Below, piece after piece: positions 24,385 to 32,627 of a stretch of 64,000 nucleotides of DNA. This DNA is from Microbacterium paraoxydans. GTDB lineage: Bacteria; Actinomycetota; Actinomycetes; Actinomycetales; Microbacteriaceae. Under the pieces are notes generated by a model that did not search any database, was not told the origin of the DNA, and was given only the letters and a program-made list of their open reading frames with translations. Position 1 is the first letter of the stretch. Each line of letters opens with the position of its first letter. Both the position numbers and the translations under genes were made by a program. The stretch spans positions 124,001-188,000 of the forward strand of contig NZ_JAIVLG010000002.1 in assembly GCF_020524545.1 (NCBI RefSeq), written 5' to 3'.

Positions 24385-26358
24385 TCAGGCGTTGGCGAGG
24401 AGGGCCTTGGATGACGTCGTGCGCCGCAGCGTCACGGCGAGTGTCGTCGCCACGAGCGCCAGCACCCCCCAGACGACCAGAGCGGCGACAGCCGAACCAT
24501 TGGCGGTGATCAGGCCCGCGAAGGCGGGAGCGGTCGGGAGGACCGCCCCGAGCCCCGCCAGCCAGTCGGGCACGGTGGATACCAGCCCTGTGGCGACCGC
24601 GAGCACACCCACAACCGCGGAGACCCAGCGCCCCACACCGCCGAACAGCGCGACGAGCGCCTGGTTCACGGCGGCGAACACCACGCCGGCAAGCACGGCG
24701 GTGCCCGCGAAGGCCCACCAGGCCGCGGCGTCGTAGCTCGCGACGATCTGCACGATCAACGACACGAGCAGACCCTGTCCTGCCCCGATCAGGGCGGCAG
24801 GAGCGAAGGCGCGCAGCGTGAGCACGGCGGACGAGCGGCGAGAGGTGAGGGTGCGTTCCGTGTGGGCACGCATCACGATGAAGGTCGCGAGTGAGCCGAA
24901 CCACAGCACGACGGCGGCGAGCAGCGGGATGGCGGTCGGACCGAAGATCGTGTTCGTCGACGAGTTCGACGACACCGGGTCCGCGATCACCGAGGCGAGG
25001 GACTTCGACTCCGTGTCGCTGAAGGACGGGAGCGAGTCGGAGGCCGTGCGCAGCCCGCCTGCAAGGTCACCCGTGCCGGTCGCCAGGGTGTCGAGCCCGG
25101 TGGAGAGCTCGGTGGCGCCGTCGGCGAGGGCGGTCGCGCCGGCTGACAGCTGAGTCGCGCCGGATGCGAGGCCCCGTGCGCCCGTGGCGGAAGCGCCGAT
25201 GCCCTGGTCCGCGAGCTGGGTGAGTCCGGAAGACAACTGCGTGACGCCGGCGCCCGCCTGGGACATGTTGGATGCCAGGGTGCGGAAGGTACCGGGGAGG
25301 GCGGCGACTCCATCGGACACCTCTTCGCTGTTCAGGATGCCGGATGCGGTGCCGGCGTCCTTCGCCACCGTTCCTGCTTCTGCCGCCAGGGCGGAGAGCT
25401 GCTGGCATTCCGCTGGGTCCGAGACCGGGGGCGTGCACGCCGCGGTGGCTGCGGCGCCGAGCTTCTGAGCGAGTCCTGCCGATCCGCTCGCGGCAGCCTG
25501 CGCCGACGATGACGCGCTCTGGAGCGTGCCGACCAGCAACGTGGAATCCTCGGCTCCGGTCTGAAGCTGAGCGGCGCCGGCCGTCAGCCCCGACCCGATC
25601 TGCGCGGCACCCGCAGCAGCGTCCCGTGTCTTACCTGCGATCGTGTCGAGTCCTGTGGCGAGCGACGACGTCCCGGTGCTGAGTTCACCCGCGCCAGAGG
25701 CGAGTTCCGTGGCGCCGTCGGGAATCGCGGCTGCTCCGGTCGCGGCATCCCGAGCCCCGGTCGCGAGTTCCGCCGCACCGTCCGCCGCCTCGCCGATCTG
25801 GTCGCCGATCGTGGTGAAGCCGACCAGGATGTTCTCGGTCGTGGCCTCGGACAGCATCGTGCCCATGGTCGAGGCAGCGACATCGGCGATCTGCCCGGTG
25901 ATGAGGTCATCCGCGACGAGGCCGTCGTCGGGTGTTGTCACGGTGATCGTGGCCTGTTCCGCGTTCCCACCGCCGTCCGAGATCGCGGTGCCTGCGGACG
26001 TGGCGGCTGCGGAGAACTCCTCGGGGATCGTGATGACGGCCTGGTAGGTACCGTCGGCGAGTCCGTCGGTGGCGTCGTCCTCGTTGGAGATGACCCAGGT
26101 GAGGTTCGAGTCCAGGTCGTCCGATCCGTCCACGAGACCTGCGGCGAGCTGTCTTCCGAGCGGGGTCACCTGTCCGTCGATGGTCACCGGATCGTCGAGA
26201 TTCACGATCGCCGCCGTCATCGCGTCCAGACGCTCGGTCGGGTTCTGCAGAGCGGCTACCAGGATGCCGCCCACCGCGGCAGGCAGCAGCAGGACGCCGA
26301 GGATCGTCAGCCAGGTGATGGGTTTGCGCGAGCGGGCGCGCTCGATGGGGAGGGTCAT
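24385..26358 (-). CDS. YhgE/Pip domain membrane protein (ABC-2-like)
   Basis: This 657-residue protein has one membrane helix near the N-terminus (WLTILGVLLLPAAVGGILVA), a long extracytoplasmic part with heptad-like Ala/Gly/Leu/Thr repeats (for example ATELASGAGELSTGTSSLA), and a cluster of about five C-terminal helices. That is the YhgE/Pip architecture, related to ABC-2 permeases and to phage infection protein and ESX-like secretion factors. Its ATG overlaps the stop of the MMPL gene (ATGA), so the two are co-translated and probably work together at the membrane. Confidence 0.88.
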   Translation of the reverse strand: MTLPIERARSRKPITWLTILGVLLLPAAVGGILVAALQNPTERLDAMTAAIVNLDDPVTIDGQVTPLGRQLAAGLVDGSDDLDSNLTWVISNEDDATDGLADGTYQAVITIPEEFSAAATSAGTAISDGGGNAEQATITVTTPDDGLVADDLITGQIADVAASTMGTMLSEATTENILVGFTTIGDQIGEAADGAAELATGARDAATGAAAIPDGATELASGAGELSTGTSSLATGLDTIAGKTRDAAAGAAQIGSGLTAGAAQLQTGAEDSTLLVGTLQSASSSAQAAASGSAGLAQKLGAAATAACTPPVSDPAECQQLSALAAEAGTVAKDAGTASGILNSEEVSDGVAALPGTFRTLASNMSQAGAGVTQLSSGLTQLADQGIGASATGARGLASGATQLSAGATALADGATELSTGLDTLATGTGDLAGGLRTASDSLPSFSDTESKSLASVIADPVSSNSSTNTIFGPTAIPLLAAVVLWFGSLATFIVMRAHTERTLTSRRSSAVLTLRAFAPAALIGAGQGLLVSLIVQIVASYDAAAWWAFAGTAVLAGVVFAAVNQALVALFGGVGRWVSAVVGVLAVATGLVSTVPDWLAGLGAVLPTAPAFAGLITANGSAVAALVVWGVLALVATTLAVTLRRTTSSKALLANA

Positions 26359-29210
26359 GCGGTCACCTCGGTGGCTTTCGTCGTGTCATCTTCGGGCCGA
26401 GGCCCCTCCTCGTCGTCGACGCCCCCGTTCAGTTGTGGTGATTCGAGGGGGTGCCGACGCTCGGAGGGGGTGTCGACGGAGAGGAGGTCGGGGGTGGAAC
26501 GCCCCGCGTTGGCGAGGAGGTCGCGCGCGACCTCGGGCGCGGTCGTGGTGAGGATCACCGCGGTGGCGGCATCGGCGTCCCGCAGCCGGGCGGCGAGCTG
26601 ATCACGCGCGGCGAGGGACAGCCGCTCGACGCCGTCGATCACGACCACCGCCGGACGATCGCGCAGCGCCTCGGCGAGCTCGGATGCCGGGAGTCCGGCA
26701 TCCGTTGCGATCACGGCGCCGACGTGCGCACGCACCCAGGCGGCGCGACCGGGGAGCAGATGCCCCGCCACCCGGAGGCGGCCCGCATCGGGCGTGACTC
26801 GTCCGGCGATCGCCAGAGCCAGTACCCGCAAGGCAGCTCCGGAACGCCCGGTCAGCAGCACCGCTCCGCCGGGCCTGACCCGGAGATGCAATCCCTCGAT
26901 CCCGGCATCCGCGAGAATCAGGTCGTCCGCCGCGACGATCGAGTCGTCTCCCGGCCACGCAGCCAGGTGGCGCTCGCGTTCCACGGCTTCTCCCTCGACG
27001 TCGACCCGCGGGAGGACCCTCTCCAGCCAGGCCGGGAGCTCCCAGGCTCGCTCGCCGAGGATCGCCATCAGTGCGGGGATCAGGGTCATGCGCACCAGGA
27101 AGGCATCGATCGCGATGCCGGCAGCGAGGCCCAGGGCGATGGGTTTCAGAGACGAGTCGCCCTCGGGCACGAACGCCACGAAGACGGCGAACATGATGAG
27201 GCCGGCTGCCGTGACGACCTTCGCCGATCCGGTGAACCCGCTGCGCACGGTGCGCAGTGCGGCGGCGCGTCGTGTCGCGCGGTCGGGGCTCTTCGAATCC
27301 GGGTCGTGCACGAAGTCCTCCCGCATGCGCGAGACGAGGAAGACCTGATAGTCCATCGCGAGACCGAACAGCACGCCCATCAGGATGATCGGCATGAAGC
27401 TGATGATCGGGCCGACCTTGGCGACGTGCAGGAGGTCGGCGAACCAGCCCCATTCGAACACGGCTCCGACGACGCCGAAAGCGGCCACGATCGAGAGCAG
27501 GTATCCGGCCGCGGCGGTGATCGGCACCCACAGCGAGCGGAACACGATGGTCAGCAGGACGAGTGAGAGGCCGATCACGAAGATGCCGAAAGGCAGCAGG
27601 GCGTTGCCGAGTTGATCGGAGATGTCGATGCCGACGGCGGTGAAGCCGGTGACCTTGAGGTCGATGCCGAACTCGTCGAGCCATTCGTCGTGGTGGCTGC
27701 GCAGTTCACGCACGAGATCGGCGGTTGCCGGGTCGTCCGGGGCCGTCTCCGGGATGATCTGGACGATGCCGGTGTCGGCGGTCTCGTTCGGTGTTGCGAG
27801 GGCGACTTCGTTGACGCCGGGAACCTTCGCGACGGCATCTCCGAGGTCTTCCATCAAGGTGAGCGGGTCGGTGGACGTGACGATCGTGCCGGTGAGGATC
27901 AGCGGGCCGTTGAACCCGGGGCCGAACTCCTCTGCGACGAGGTCGTAGTTCTGACGCGCTTCCGAGTCCTTCGGCAGCACACCGGCGTTCGGGAGGGCGA
28001 GGTTCAGGCTGAGGGCGGGGACGGCCACGATCCCGAGGCCGATCACCACGGCGAGCGAGACCAGGATCGGGTGCTTCGTGACGCCGTTCACCCAGCGCGC
28101 GCTGCCCTTGGTGCGGACGGGGCGAGCGGGTGCGTCGTCGGATCCTTCACTCGCGTCCTTCTTCTTCGCCGTGGGTACGCGCTTCGGTCGGCCGACGACC
28201 TTGCCCTTCATGAACCCGAGGAGCGCGGGGGTGAGGGTCACCGCGATCGCCACGGCCACGGCCACGGCGACCGAGGCTGCGATGCCCATGGTGGTCAGGA
28301 ACGGGATACCGGCGAAGCCGAGGCCGATGAGCGCGATGAGCACGGTGACGCCCGCGAACACGACGGCGGAGCCGGCCGTCCCGACGGCGCGCGACGCGGA
28401 TTCCTCCGGATCGACACCCGCGCGCACCTGATCCTGGTGCCGGGCCATGATGAACAGCGCGTAGTCGATGCCGACCGCCAGCCCGAGCATGAGCGCCAGC
28501 AGCGGCGTGGTGGAGGAGACGGTCGCGAAAGCGGTCGCTGTGAAGATACCGGCCATCGAGATGCCGACGCCGAGGATCGCCGTGAGGAGGGGGAGTCCGG
28601 CGACGACGAAAGAGCGGAAGGTCACGATCAGGACCAGCAGCGCGATGAGCAGACCGACCGCCTCGGTGAGTGTGACCCCCGGGATCGAGATCGCGAACAG
28701 GTCGCCCCCGAGCGACGTCTGTGCGCCATCAGGGAGCTCGGCGTCGAGGTCGCTCACGACGGTTCGCAGCGCGTCTTTCGTCTCGTCCGACACATCGGTG
28801 GATTCGCCATCGAACTGCACGCGGACGATCGCGGCGGTGTCGTCGTCGTTGATCATGCCGCTGACCATCTCGTCGTACGGCGAGGTCGCCGCGAGAACGC
28901 CGTCCAGATCGGCGAGCTCGTCGACGGCCTCTTCGATGTGGTCGCGGTAGTCGTCATCCGTGATCTGATCGCCGTCCGCGGCCACCACGATGAACTGCGC
29001 GTTCGTGCCGCTCACCTGCGGGAACGATCGCGAGAGCTGTTCCAGGCCGGCCTGGGATTCGGTTCCGGGGATGGAGAACGTGTTGTCGGTGCCTGCGCCG
29101 AGCACGAGAGCGCCGGCCCCGGCGATGCCCAGCGCGAGGAGCCAGGACACGAGGACTCGCCAGGGGTGCCGGAACGACCAACGTCCGAGTGAGGACAGGA
29201 GTGTGGACAC
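26355..29210 (-). CDS. MMPL/RND family transporter with C-terminal degenerate ABC-ATPase-like domain
   Basis: This 951-residue protein has an RND/MMPL core up to about residue 740: two extracytoplasmic domains and two helix bundles, with paired motifs such as GLAVGIDYALFIMARHQD and GVLFGLAMDYQVFLVSRMRED. From about residue 773 follows an ABC-like domain with GRSGAALR where Walker A should be (788-795) and VVVIDG as Walker B, but no catalytic Lys, signature or H-loop His. The GTG at 29210 is chosen for GGAGGA 6 nt upstream. It probably exports lipids or drugs and is controlled by the divergent TetR protein. Confidence 0.9.
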   Translation of the reverse strand: MSTLLSSLGRWSFRHPWRVLVSWLLALGIAGAGALVLGAGTDNTFSIPGTESQAGLEQLSRSFPQVSGTNAQFIVVAADGDQITDDDYRDHIEEAVDELADLDGVLAATSPYDEMVSGMINDDDTAAIVRVQFDGESTDVSDETKDALRTVVSDLDAELPDGAQTSLGGDLFAISIPGVTLTEAVGLLIALLVLIVTFRSFVVAGLPLLTAILGVGISMAGIFTATAFATVSSTTPLLALMLGLAVGIDYALFIMARHQDQVRAGVDPEESASRAVGTAGSAVVFAGVTVLIALIGLGFAGIPFLTTMGIAASVAVAVAVAIAVTLTPALLGFMKGKVVGRPKRVPTAKKKDASEGSDDAPARPVRTKGSARWVNGVTKHPILVSLAVVIGLGIVAVPALSLNLALPNAGVLPKDSEARQNYDLVAEEFGPGFNGPLILTGTIVTSTDPLTLMEDLGDAVAKVPGVNEVALATPNETADTGIVQIIPETAPDDPATADLVRELRSHHDEWLDEFGIDLKVTGFTAVGIDISDQLGNALLPFGIFVIGLSLVLLTIVFRSLWVPITAAAGYLLSIVAAFGVVGAVFEWGWFADLLHVAKVGPIISFMPIILMGVLFGLAMDYQVFLVSRMREDFVHDPDSKSPDRATRRAAALRTVRSGFTGSAKVVTAAGLIMFAVFVAFVPEGDSSLKPIALGLAAGIAIDAFLVRMTLIPALMAILGERAWELPAWLERVLPRVDVEGEAVERERHLAAWPGDDSIVAADDLILADAGIEGLHLRVRPGGAVLLTGRSGAALRVLALAIAGRVTPDAGRLRVAGHLLPGRAAWVRAHVGAVIATDAGLPASELAEALRDRPAVVVIDGVERLSLAARDQLAARLRDADAATAVILTTTAPEVARDLLANAGRSTPDLLSVDTPSERRHPLESPQLNGGVDDEEGPRPEDDTTKATEVTA

Positions 29211-29234
29211 GCGTTCCTCCGAAGGGTGCGGGGT

Positions 29235-29269
29235 GGATACACAGGTGTATCCGATACATAGATGTATCG
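29235..29269. promoter_or_regulatory. Two adjacent TetR operator palindromes
   Basis: GGATACAC-AG-GTGTATCC (29235-29252) and CGATACAT-AG-ATGTATCG (29252-29269) are both perfect 8-bp dyads with the same AG centre, 17 bp apart. The shared consensus is GATACAYAGRTGTATC. They lie between the divergent MMPL and TetR genes, within the likely MMPL promoter. Confidence 0.85.
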
Positions 29270-29341
29270 TAAAGTGACCCGCCCGGCCAAGCCTGTGTGC
29301 GGGGTGTGAATCATGCGAGAGTGAAGGGTCAGGAGGTTTCG

Positions 29342-29965
29342 ATGTCGACACCCGCAACCCGCAGTCGCGAGAACACGCGTGCCCGTCTGCTCGAAGCGGC
29401 GGCACAGGTCTTCGCCGAGGTCGGGCTCGACGGAGCCTCCGTCGAGGCCGTCTGCGAGCGAGCCGGCTTCACCCGCGGCGCCTTCTACTCGAACTTCGAA
29501 TCGAAGGACGAGTTGTTCCTCATGCTCGCCGCCAGCGTCTCCGCGGTGCGCGTGAACGCGGTACGGACCCGAGTCGAGGAGCTGACCGCCGCCGGCGCGC
29601 TCGTCGAGGGGTGCGACCCGATCGAGCTCGTGCAGCAGATCATGGAGCTCGGAGGAGATGACCGTCTCGGTGTGATGCTGCTCAGCGAGATCCGCATCCG
29701 TGCCTTGCGCGATGCGAAGTTCGGCGAGGCGTATCTGGCCCAAGAGCGGGAGATGGTCTCGAGCATCGCCCAGATCGTCGACGACATCGTCTCTGCCGGG
29801 CTGCTGCGTCTGCGCCTACCTGCGGAGACCGCCGCGCGCATGCTCATGATCATCTGGGAGGGCATGACCGTGCGCGGGGCCATGGCAGGACTGGATGACG
29901 TGCAGCTGCGGCATTCAGGCGGCGAGCAGCTCGGCCGTCTGGTGCAGCTGCTCCTCGAGCCGTAG
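29342..29965 (+). CDS. TetR family transcriptional regulator
   Basis: This 207-residue protein has the N-terminal TetR HTH (RARLLEAAAQVFAEVGLDG, then VCERAGFTRGAFYSNFESKDELF) and a helical ligand-binding domain with no recognised specificity. AGGAGG lies 6 nt before the ATG. It most likely represses the divergent MMPL-YhgE operon through the two GATACA palindromes and perhaps itself. A ligand carried by the transporter would be the natural inducer; this is inferred from context. Confidence 0.92.
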   Translation: MSTPATRSRENTRARLLEAAAQVFAEVGLDGASVEAVCERAGFTRGAFYSNFESKDELFLMLAASVSAVRVNAVRTRVEELTAAGALVEGCDPIELVQQIMELGGDDRLGVMLLSEIRIRALRDAKFGEAYLAQEREMVSSIAQIVDDIVSAGLLRLRLPAETAARMLMIIWEGMTVRGAMAGLDDVQLRHSGGEQLGRLVQLLLEP

Positions 29966-30001
29966 CCAGCCGGTGCGCCCGCCCCGGGTCCCGGGTCCCG
30001 A

Positions 30002-30046
30002 CCGTGCTCGCACCGGTCCCGACCCGTGCTCGCACCGTGCTCGCAC
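30002..30046. repeat. CCGTGCTCGCAC repeated three times
   Basis: Copies start at 30002, 30024 and 30035, next to a GGGTCCC duplication. They directly precede the palindromic element in the tetR/menC convergent gap. Confidence 0.65.
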
Positions 30047-30052
30047 TCTTCG

Positions 30053-30111
30053 GCCGACACGCCAGATGTCGGACCGCGCGGGGCGAAGCGTCCGACATCT
30101 GGCGTGTCGGC
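30053..30111. repeat. Palindromic element with 22-bp perfect arms, copy A
   Basis: Arms at 30053-30074 and 30090-30111 are exactly complementary over 22 bp around a 15-nt loop. The left arm reads GCCGACACGCC then AGATGTCGGAC, and each arm can fold on itself (CCGACA/TGTCGG). The same arms recur at 56541-56599 with a different loop sequence. Confidence 0.9.
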
Positions 30112-30131
30112 GGGTAGTTCGTCGCGCGCGT

Positions 30132-31115
30132 TCAGGGTGAGGCGACGGAGAGCTCGTGGTGGCAGCGAGCGAGTCGGGCGAACCACCACTCGCGACGCTC
30201 GTCCGGTGCGGCCAAGCGGGTCAGGGCTTCAGCATCCGCGGTCACGCGTCCGACCGGGATCGAGCCGTCGGCCGGGCGCAGGTCGGCCACGTCGTCGAGG
30301 AAGAGTGAGGCCGTTCCGAGCCCGCAGTCGTAGTCCAGTGTCGGGAGGGCGGCGGCGAGCGCGGCACCCTGGGACAAGCCGATCGCCGTGTCCAACGCGC
30401 TCGATACCACGCAGGGGAGCCCTGTGGCGGTGACGATCTGGAGTGCGTGGGTGATGCCGCCGAGGGGCTGCGCCTTGATCACGAGCAGGTCGGCGGCGCC
30501 GGCACGGGCGACGGCGAGCGGGTCCGAGGACTTGCGCACGCTCTCGTCGGCGGCGACCGGGATGCCCATGTACTTCACGCGTCTGCGGAGATCCGCCAGC
30601 TCCGGCACGGTCGCGCACGGCTGCTCCACGTACTCGAGGTCGTATTCGCCCAGCGCGTGCACGGCGTGTTCGGCTTCGTCGACGTTCCAGGCTCCGTTCG
30701 CGTCGACCCGGATGCGGCCTTCCGGGCCCATCGTCTCGCGCACGGCGCGCACGCGCGCCACGTCGTCGGCGAGGGTCTGCCCCGGCTCGGCGACCTTGAC
30801 CTTGGCGGTGCGGCAGCCGGCGAACCGCGACAGCAGCTCAGGCACGCGCGACGCCTCGAGCGCGGGCACCGTGGCGTTCACCCCGATCCTGTCGCGCAAC
30901 GGCTCCGGCTGTTCACGCCAGGCGAAGTCGATCGCTGCCGCGAGCCATGTAGCGGCCTCCGCGTCTTCGTACTCGACGAAGGGTGAGAATTCGGCCCAGC
31001 CCTCCGGTCCCTCGAAGAGGAGCGCCTCCCGCACGTCGACGCCGCGGAAGCGACTGTGCATCGGGAGGGCGACGACCCTGGCCGAGTCGAGCAGGTCTGC
31101 GAGCGGCGGGATCAT
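30132..31115 (-). CDS. menC: o-Succinylbenzoate synthase
   Basis: This 327-residue enolase-superfamily protein has the catalytic lysine pair in TAKVKVAE, metal ligands in VDANGAW, VEQPC and AADES, and the second lysine in LLVIKAQPLGGI. It dehydrates SHCHC to o-succinylbenzoate in menaquinone synthesis. Such actinobacterial MenC proteins are shorter than proteobacterial ones. The ATG at 31115 is 6 nt after a CAGAAT -10 box, so translation is probably leaderless. menB and menE lie nearby on the other strand. Confidence 0.94.
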   Translation of the reverse strand: MIPPLADLLDSARVVALPMHSRFRGVDVREALLFEGPEGWAEFSPFVEYEDAEAATWLAAAIDFAWREQPEPLRDRIGVNATVPALEASRVPELLSRFAGCRTAKVKVAEPGQTLADDVARVRAVRETMGPEGRIRVDANGAWNVDEAEHAVHALGEYDLEYVEQPCATVPELADLRRRVKYMGIPVAADESVRKSSDPLAVARAGAADLLVIKAQPLGGITHALQIVTATGLPCVVSSALDTAIGLSQGAALAAALPTLDYDCGLGTASLFLDDVADLRPADGSIPVGRVTADAEALTRLAAPDERREWWFARLARCHHELSVASP

Positions 31116-31121
31116 GTGCCC

Positions 31122-31127
31122 ATTCTG
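31122..31127 (-). promoter_or_regulatory. -10 box of a leaderless promoter (menC)
   Basis: On the minus strand CAGAAT is followed by 6 nt and the ATG. No Shine-Dalgarno is present. Confidence 0.5.
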
Positions 31128-31210
31128 CTCCGTGGATCACGCGGAGCAGCGTTCGCCGTTCGGGTGAGTCGTCAGAGATCGGACGAGGCGCGTCGATTCG
31201 GAGTGCGCGA

Positions 31211-31240
31211 TTGCCAATAGTGTGTGACGCACAGTATTGT
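31211..31240 (+). promoter_or_regulatory. PadR gene promoter with overlapping operator dyad
   Basis: TTGCCA (31211-31216) and TATTGT (31235-31240) are 18 bp apart. Between and across them lies CAATAGTGTG-TGACG-CACAGTATTG (31215-31239), an inverted repeat with one mismatch. Transcription should begin at or beside the ATG at 31248. Confidence 0.65.
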
Positions 31241-31247
31241 GTTGGCT

Positions 31248-31580
31248 ATGAATGAGACGCTCGACACGCATCTGCAGGAATTGCGGCGAGGCACAGTGGT
31301 GCTCGCCTGCCTGCAGCTGCTGCGCACGCCCGGGTACGGCTATTCGCTTCTCGAGCAACTCGAGCGGAGCGGCTTCGCGACCGACGCCAATACGCTCTAT
31401 CCCCTGCTTCGCCGCCTCGAGAAGCAGGAGTACCTCACAAGCGAGTGGAACACCGACGAGACCCGACCGCGCAAGTTCTACCGCACCTCGGAGTCCGGCG
31501 TACGCCTGGCCGACACCCTCACCGACGAATGGCGGTCCCTCACGACCGCGATCACCTCTCTCACCGCGGAGGAGAACTGA
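31248..31580 (+). CDS. PadR family transcriptional regulator
   Basis: This 110-residue protein has the PadR winged HTH: GTVVLACLQLLRTPGYGYSLLEQL, DANTLYPLLRRLEKQEYLTSEW and the wing PRKFYRTSESG. The short C-terminus marks the small PadR-s2 type. It has no Shine-Dalgarno and its ATG matches the predicted transcription start, so it is probably leaderless. An operator-like dyad covers its promoter, suggesting autorepression. The next gene, a membrane protein, is co-transcribed 1 bp after its stop. Confidence 0.93.
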   Translation: MNETLDTHLQELRRGTVVLACLQLLRTPGYGYSLLEQLERSGFATDANTLYPLLRRLEKQEYLTSEWNTDETRPRKFYRTSESGVRLADTLTDEWRSLTTAITSLTAEEN

Positions 31581-31581
31581 C

Positions 31582-32580
31582 ATGACCACGACGACCACGC
31601 TCACCGAGCGCTACATCAGCGCCACGATCCGCAGTCTCCGCCCTGATGTCCAGGATGACGTCCGTGCCGAGCTCGAGGCCTCCATCGCCGACGCGATCGA
31701 GGCGCGGGTGGAGCAGGGCGAAGCGCCCGAAGACGCCGAGCGCGCGGTCCTGGTCGAGCTCGGCGACCCCGGCATACTCGCCGCCGGCTATGCGGACCGG
31801 CCGCTGTATCTCATCGGTCCGCGGTTCTACCTGACCTGGTGGCGGCTGCTCAAGCTGCTGCTGATCGTCGTTCCGGTCTGCGTCCTCGGAGCGGTCGCCC
31901 TCGGGCAGACCATCTCGGGCGCTCCGGTCGGCGAGATCGTCTCGTCGTCGATCCTCGCCGCGGGGGGAGCGATCCTCCACATCTGCTTCTGGACCACGCT
32001 GGTCTTCGTCATCCTCGAGCGCACCAACAGTGCGACGGCGATCGAGAAGTGGGATCTCGACCGGCTCCCGGAACCGGCCGAGAACGGTGCAGCGGGGCGG
32101 AACGAGCTGATCGCATCGCTCGTCTTCCTCGGGATCTCCCTCGGTGCGCTCTTCTGGGACCGCTTCCGAGGGTTCGTCATCGTGGATGGCACCGTCGTGC
32201 CGATCGTCGACCCGCAGCTGTGGCCGTGGGGGATCAGCATCCTGTTCCTCCTCATCGCCGCGGAGGCCGTGTTCGCCGTCGTGCTGTTCCGCACGGGACG
32301 GTGGACGGTGGGCTTGGCCGTGGTGAACACGATCCTCGCTCTGGCGTTCCTCCTCTGGGTCGTCGCCCTGCTGCTCACCAATCAGCTCGTGAACCCGGAC
32401 TTCCTTGCGCGGATCGCCGCCGCTGGTGGCGAGGGCTTCGCCGCCGGGCAGGCGGAATCCGCCGACGAGGGCGGGGTCTTCCGCATCCTGGCCGTGCTGC
32501 TCGGGTTCGGATTCGCGATCGGTGTCGGGTGGGACATCGTCGACGGCTGGGTCAAGACGGTTCGCGCACGCCGCGCCTGA
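31582..32580 (+). CDS. PadR-linked membrane protein with permease-prefix N-terminus
   Basis: This 332-residue protein starts with about 75 soluble residues of alpha-helical pattern (ERYISATIRSLRPDVQDDVR, LVELGDPGILAAGY), typical of the domain found beside PadR genes, followed by about six membrane helices. GGAGA lies upstream of the ATG within the padR 3' end. PadR-linked membrane proteins are often involved in envelope stress or drug resistance. No catalytic motif is visible. Confidence 0.8.
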   Translation: MTTTTTLTERYISATIRSLRPDVQDDVRAELEASIADAIEARVEQGEAPEDAERAVLVELGDPGILAAGYADRPLYLIGPRFYLTWWRLLKLLLIVVPVCVLGAVALGQTISGAPVGEIVSSSILAAGGAILHICFWTTLVFVILERTNSATAIEKWDLDRLPEPAENGAAGRNELIASLVFLGISLGALFWDRFRGFVIVDGTVVPIVDPQLWPWGISILFLLIAAEAVFAVVLFRTGRWTVGLAVVNTILALAFLLWVVALLLTNQLVNPDFLARIAAAGGEGFAAGQAESADEGGVFRILAVLLGFGFAIGVGWDIVDGWVKTVRARRA

Positions 32581-32614
32581 CAACACGGAACCCCCCACCA
32601 AGTGGGGCGAGGAA

Positions 32615-32620
32615 TAGGCT
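32615..32620 (+). promoter_or_regulatory. -10 box of a leaderless promoter (menB)
   Basis: TAGGCT ends 7 nt before the GTG at 32628. Confidence 0.5.
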
Positions 32621-32627
32621 GGATGCC

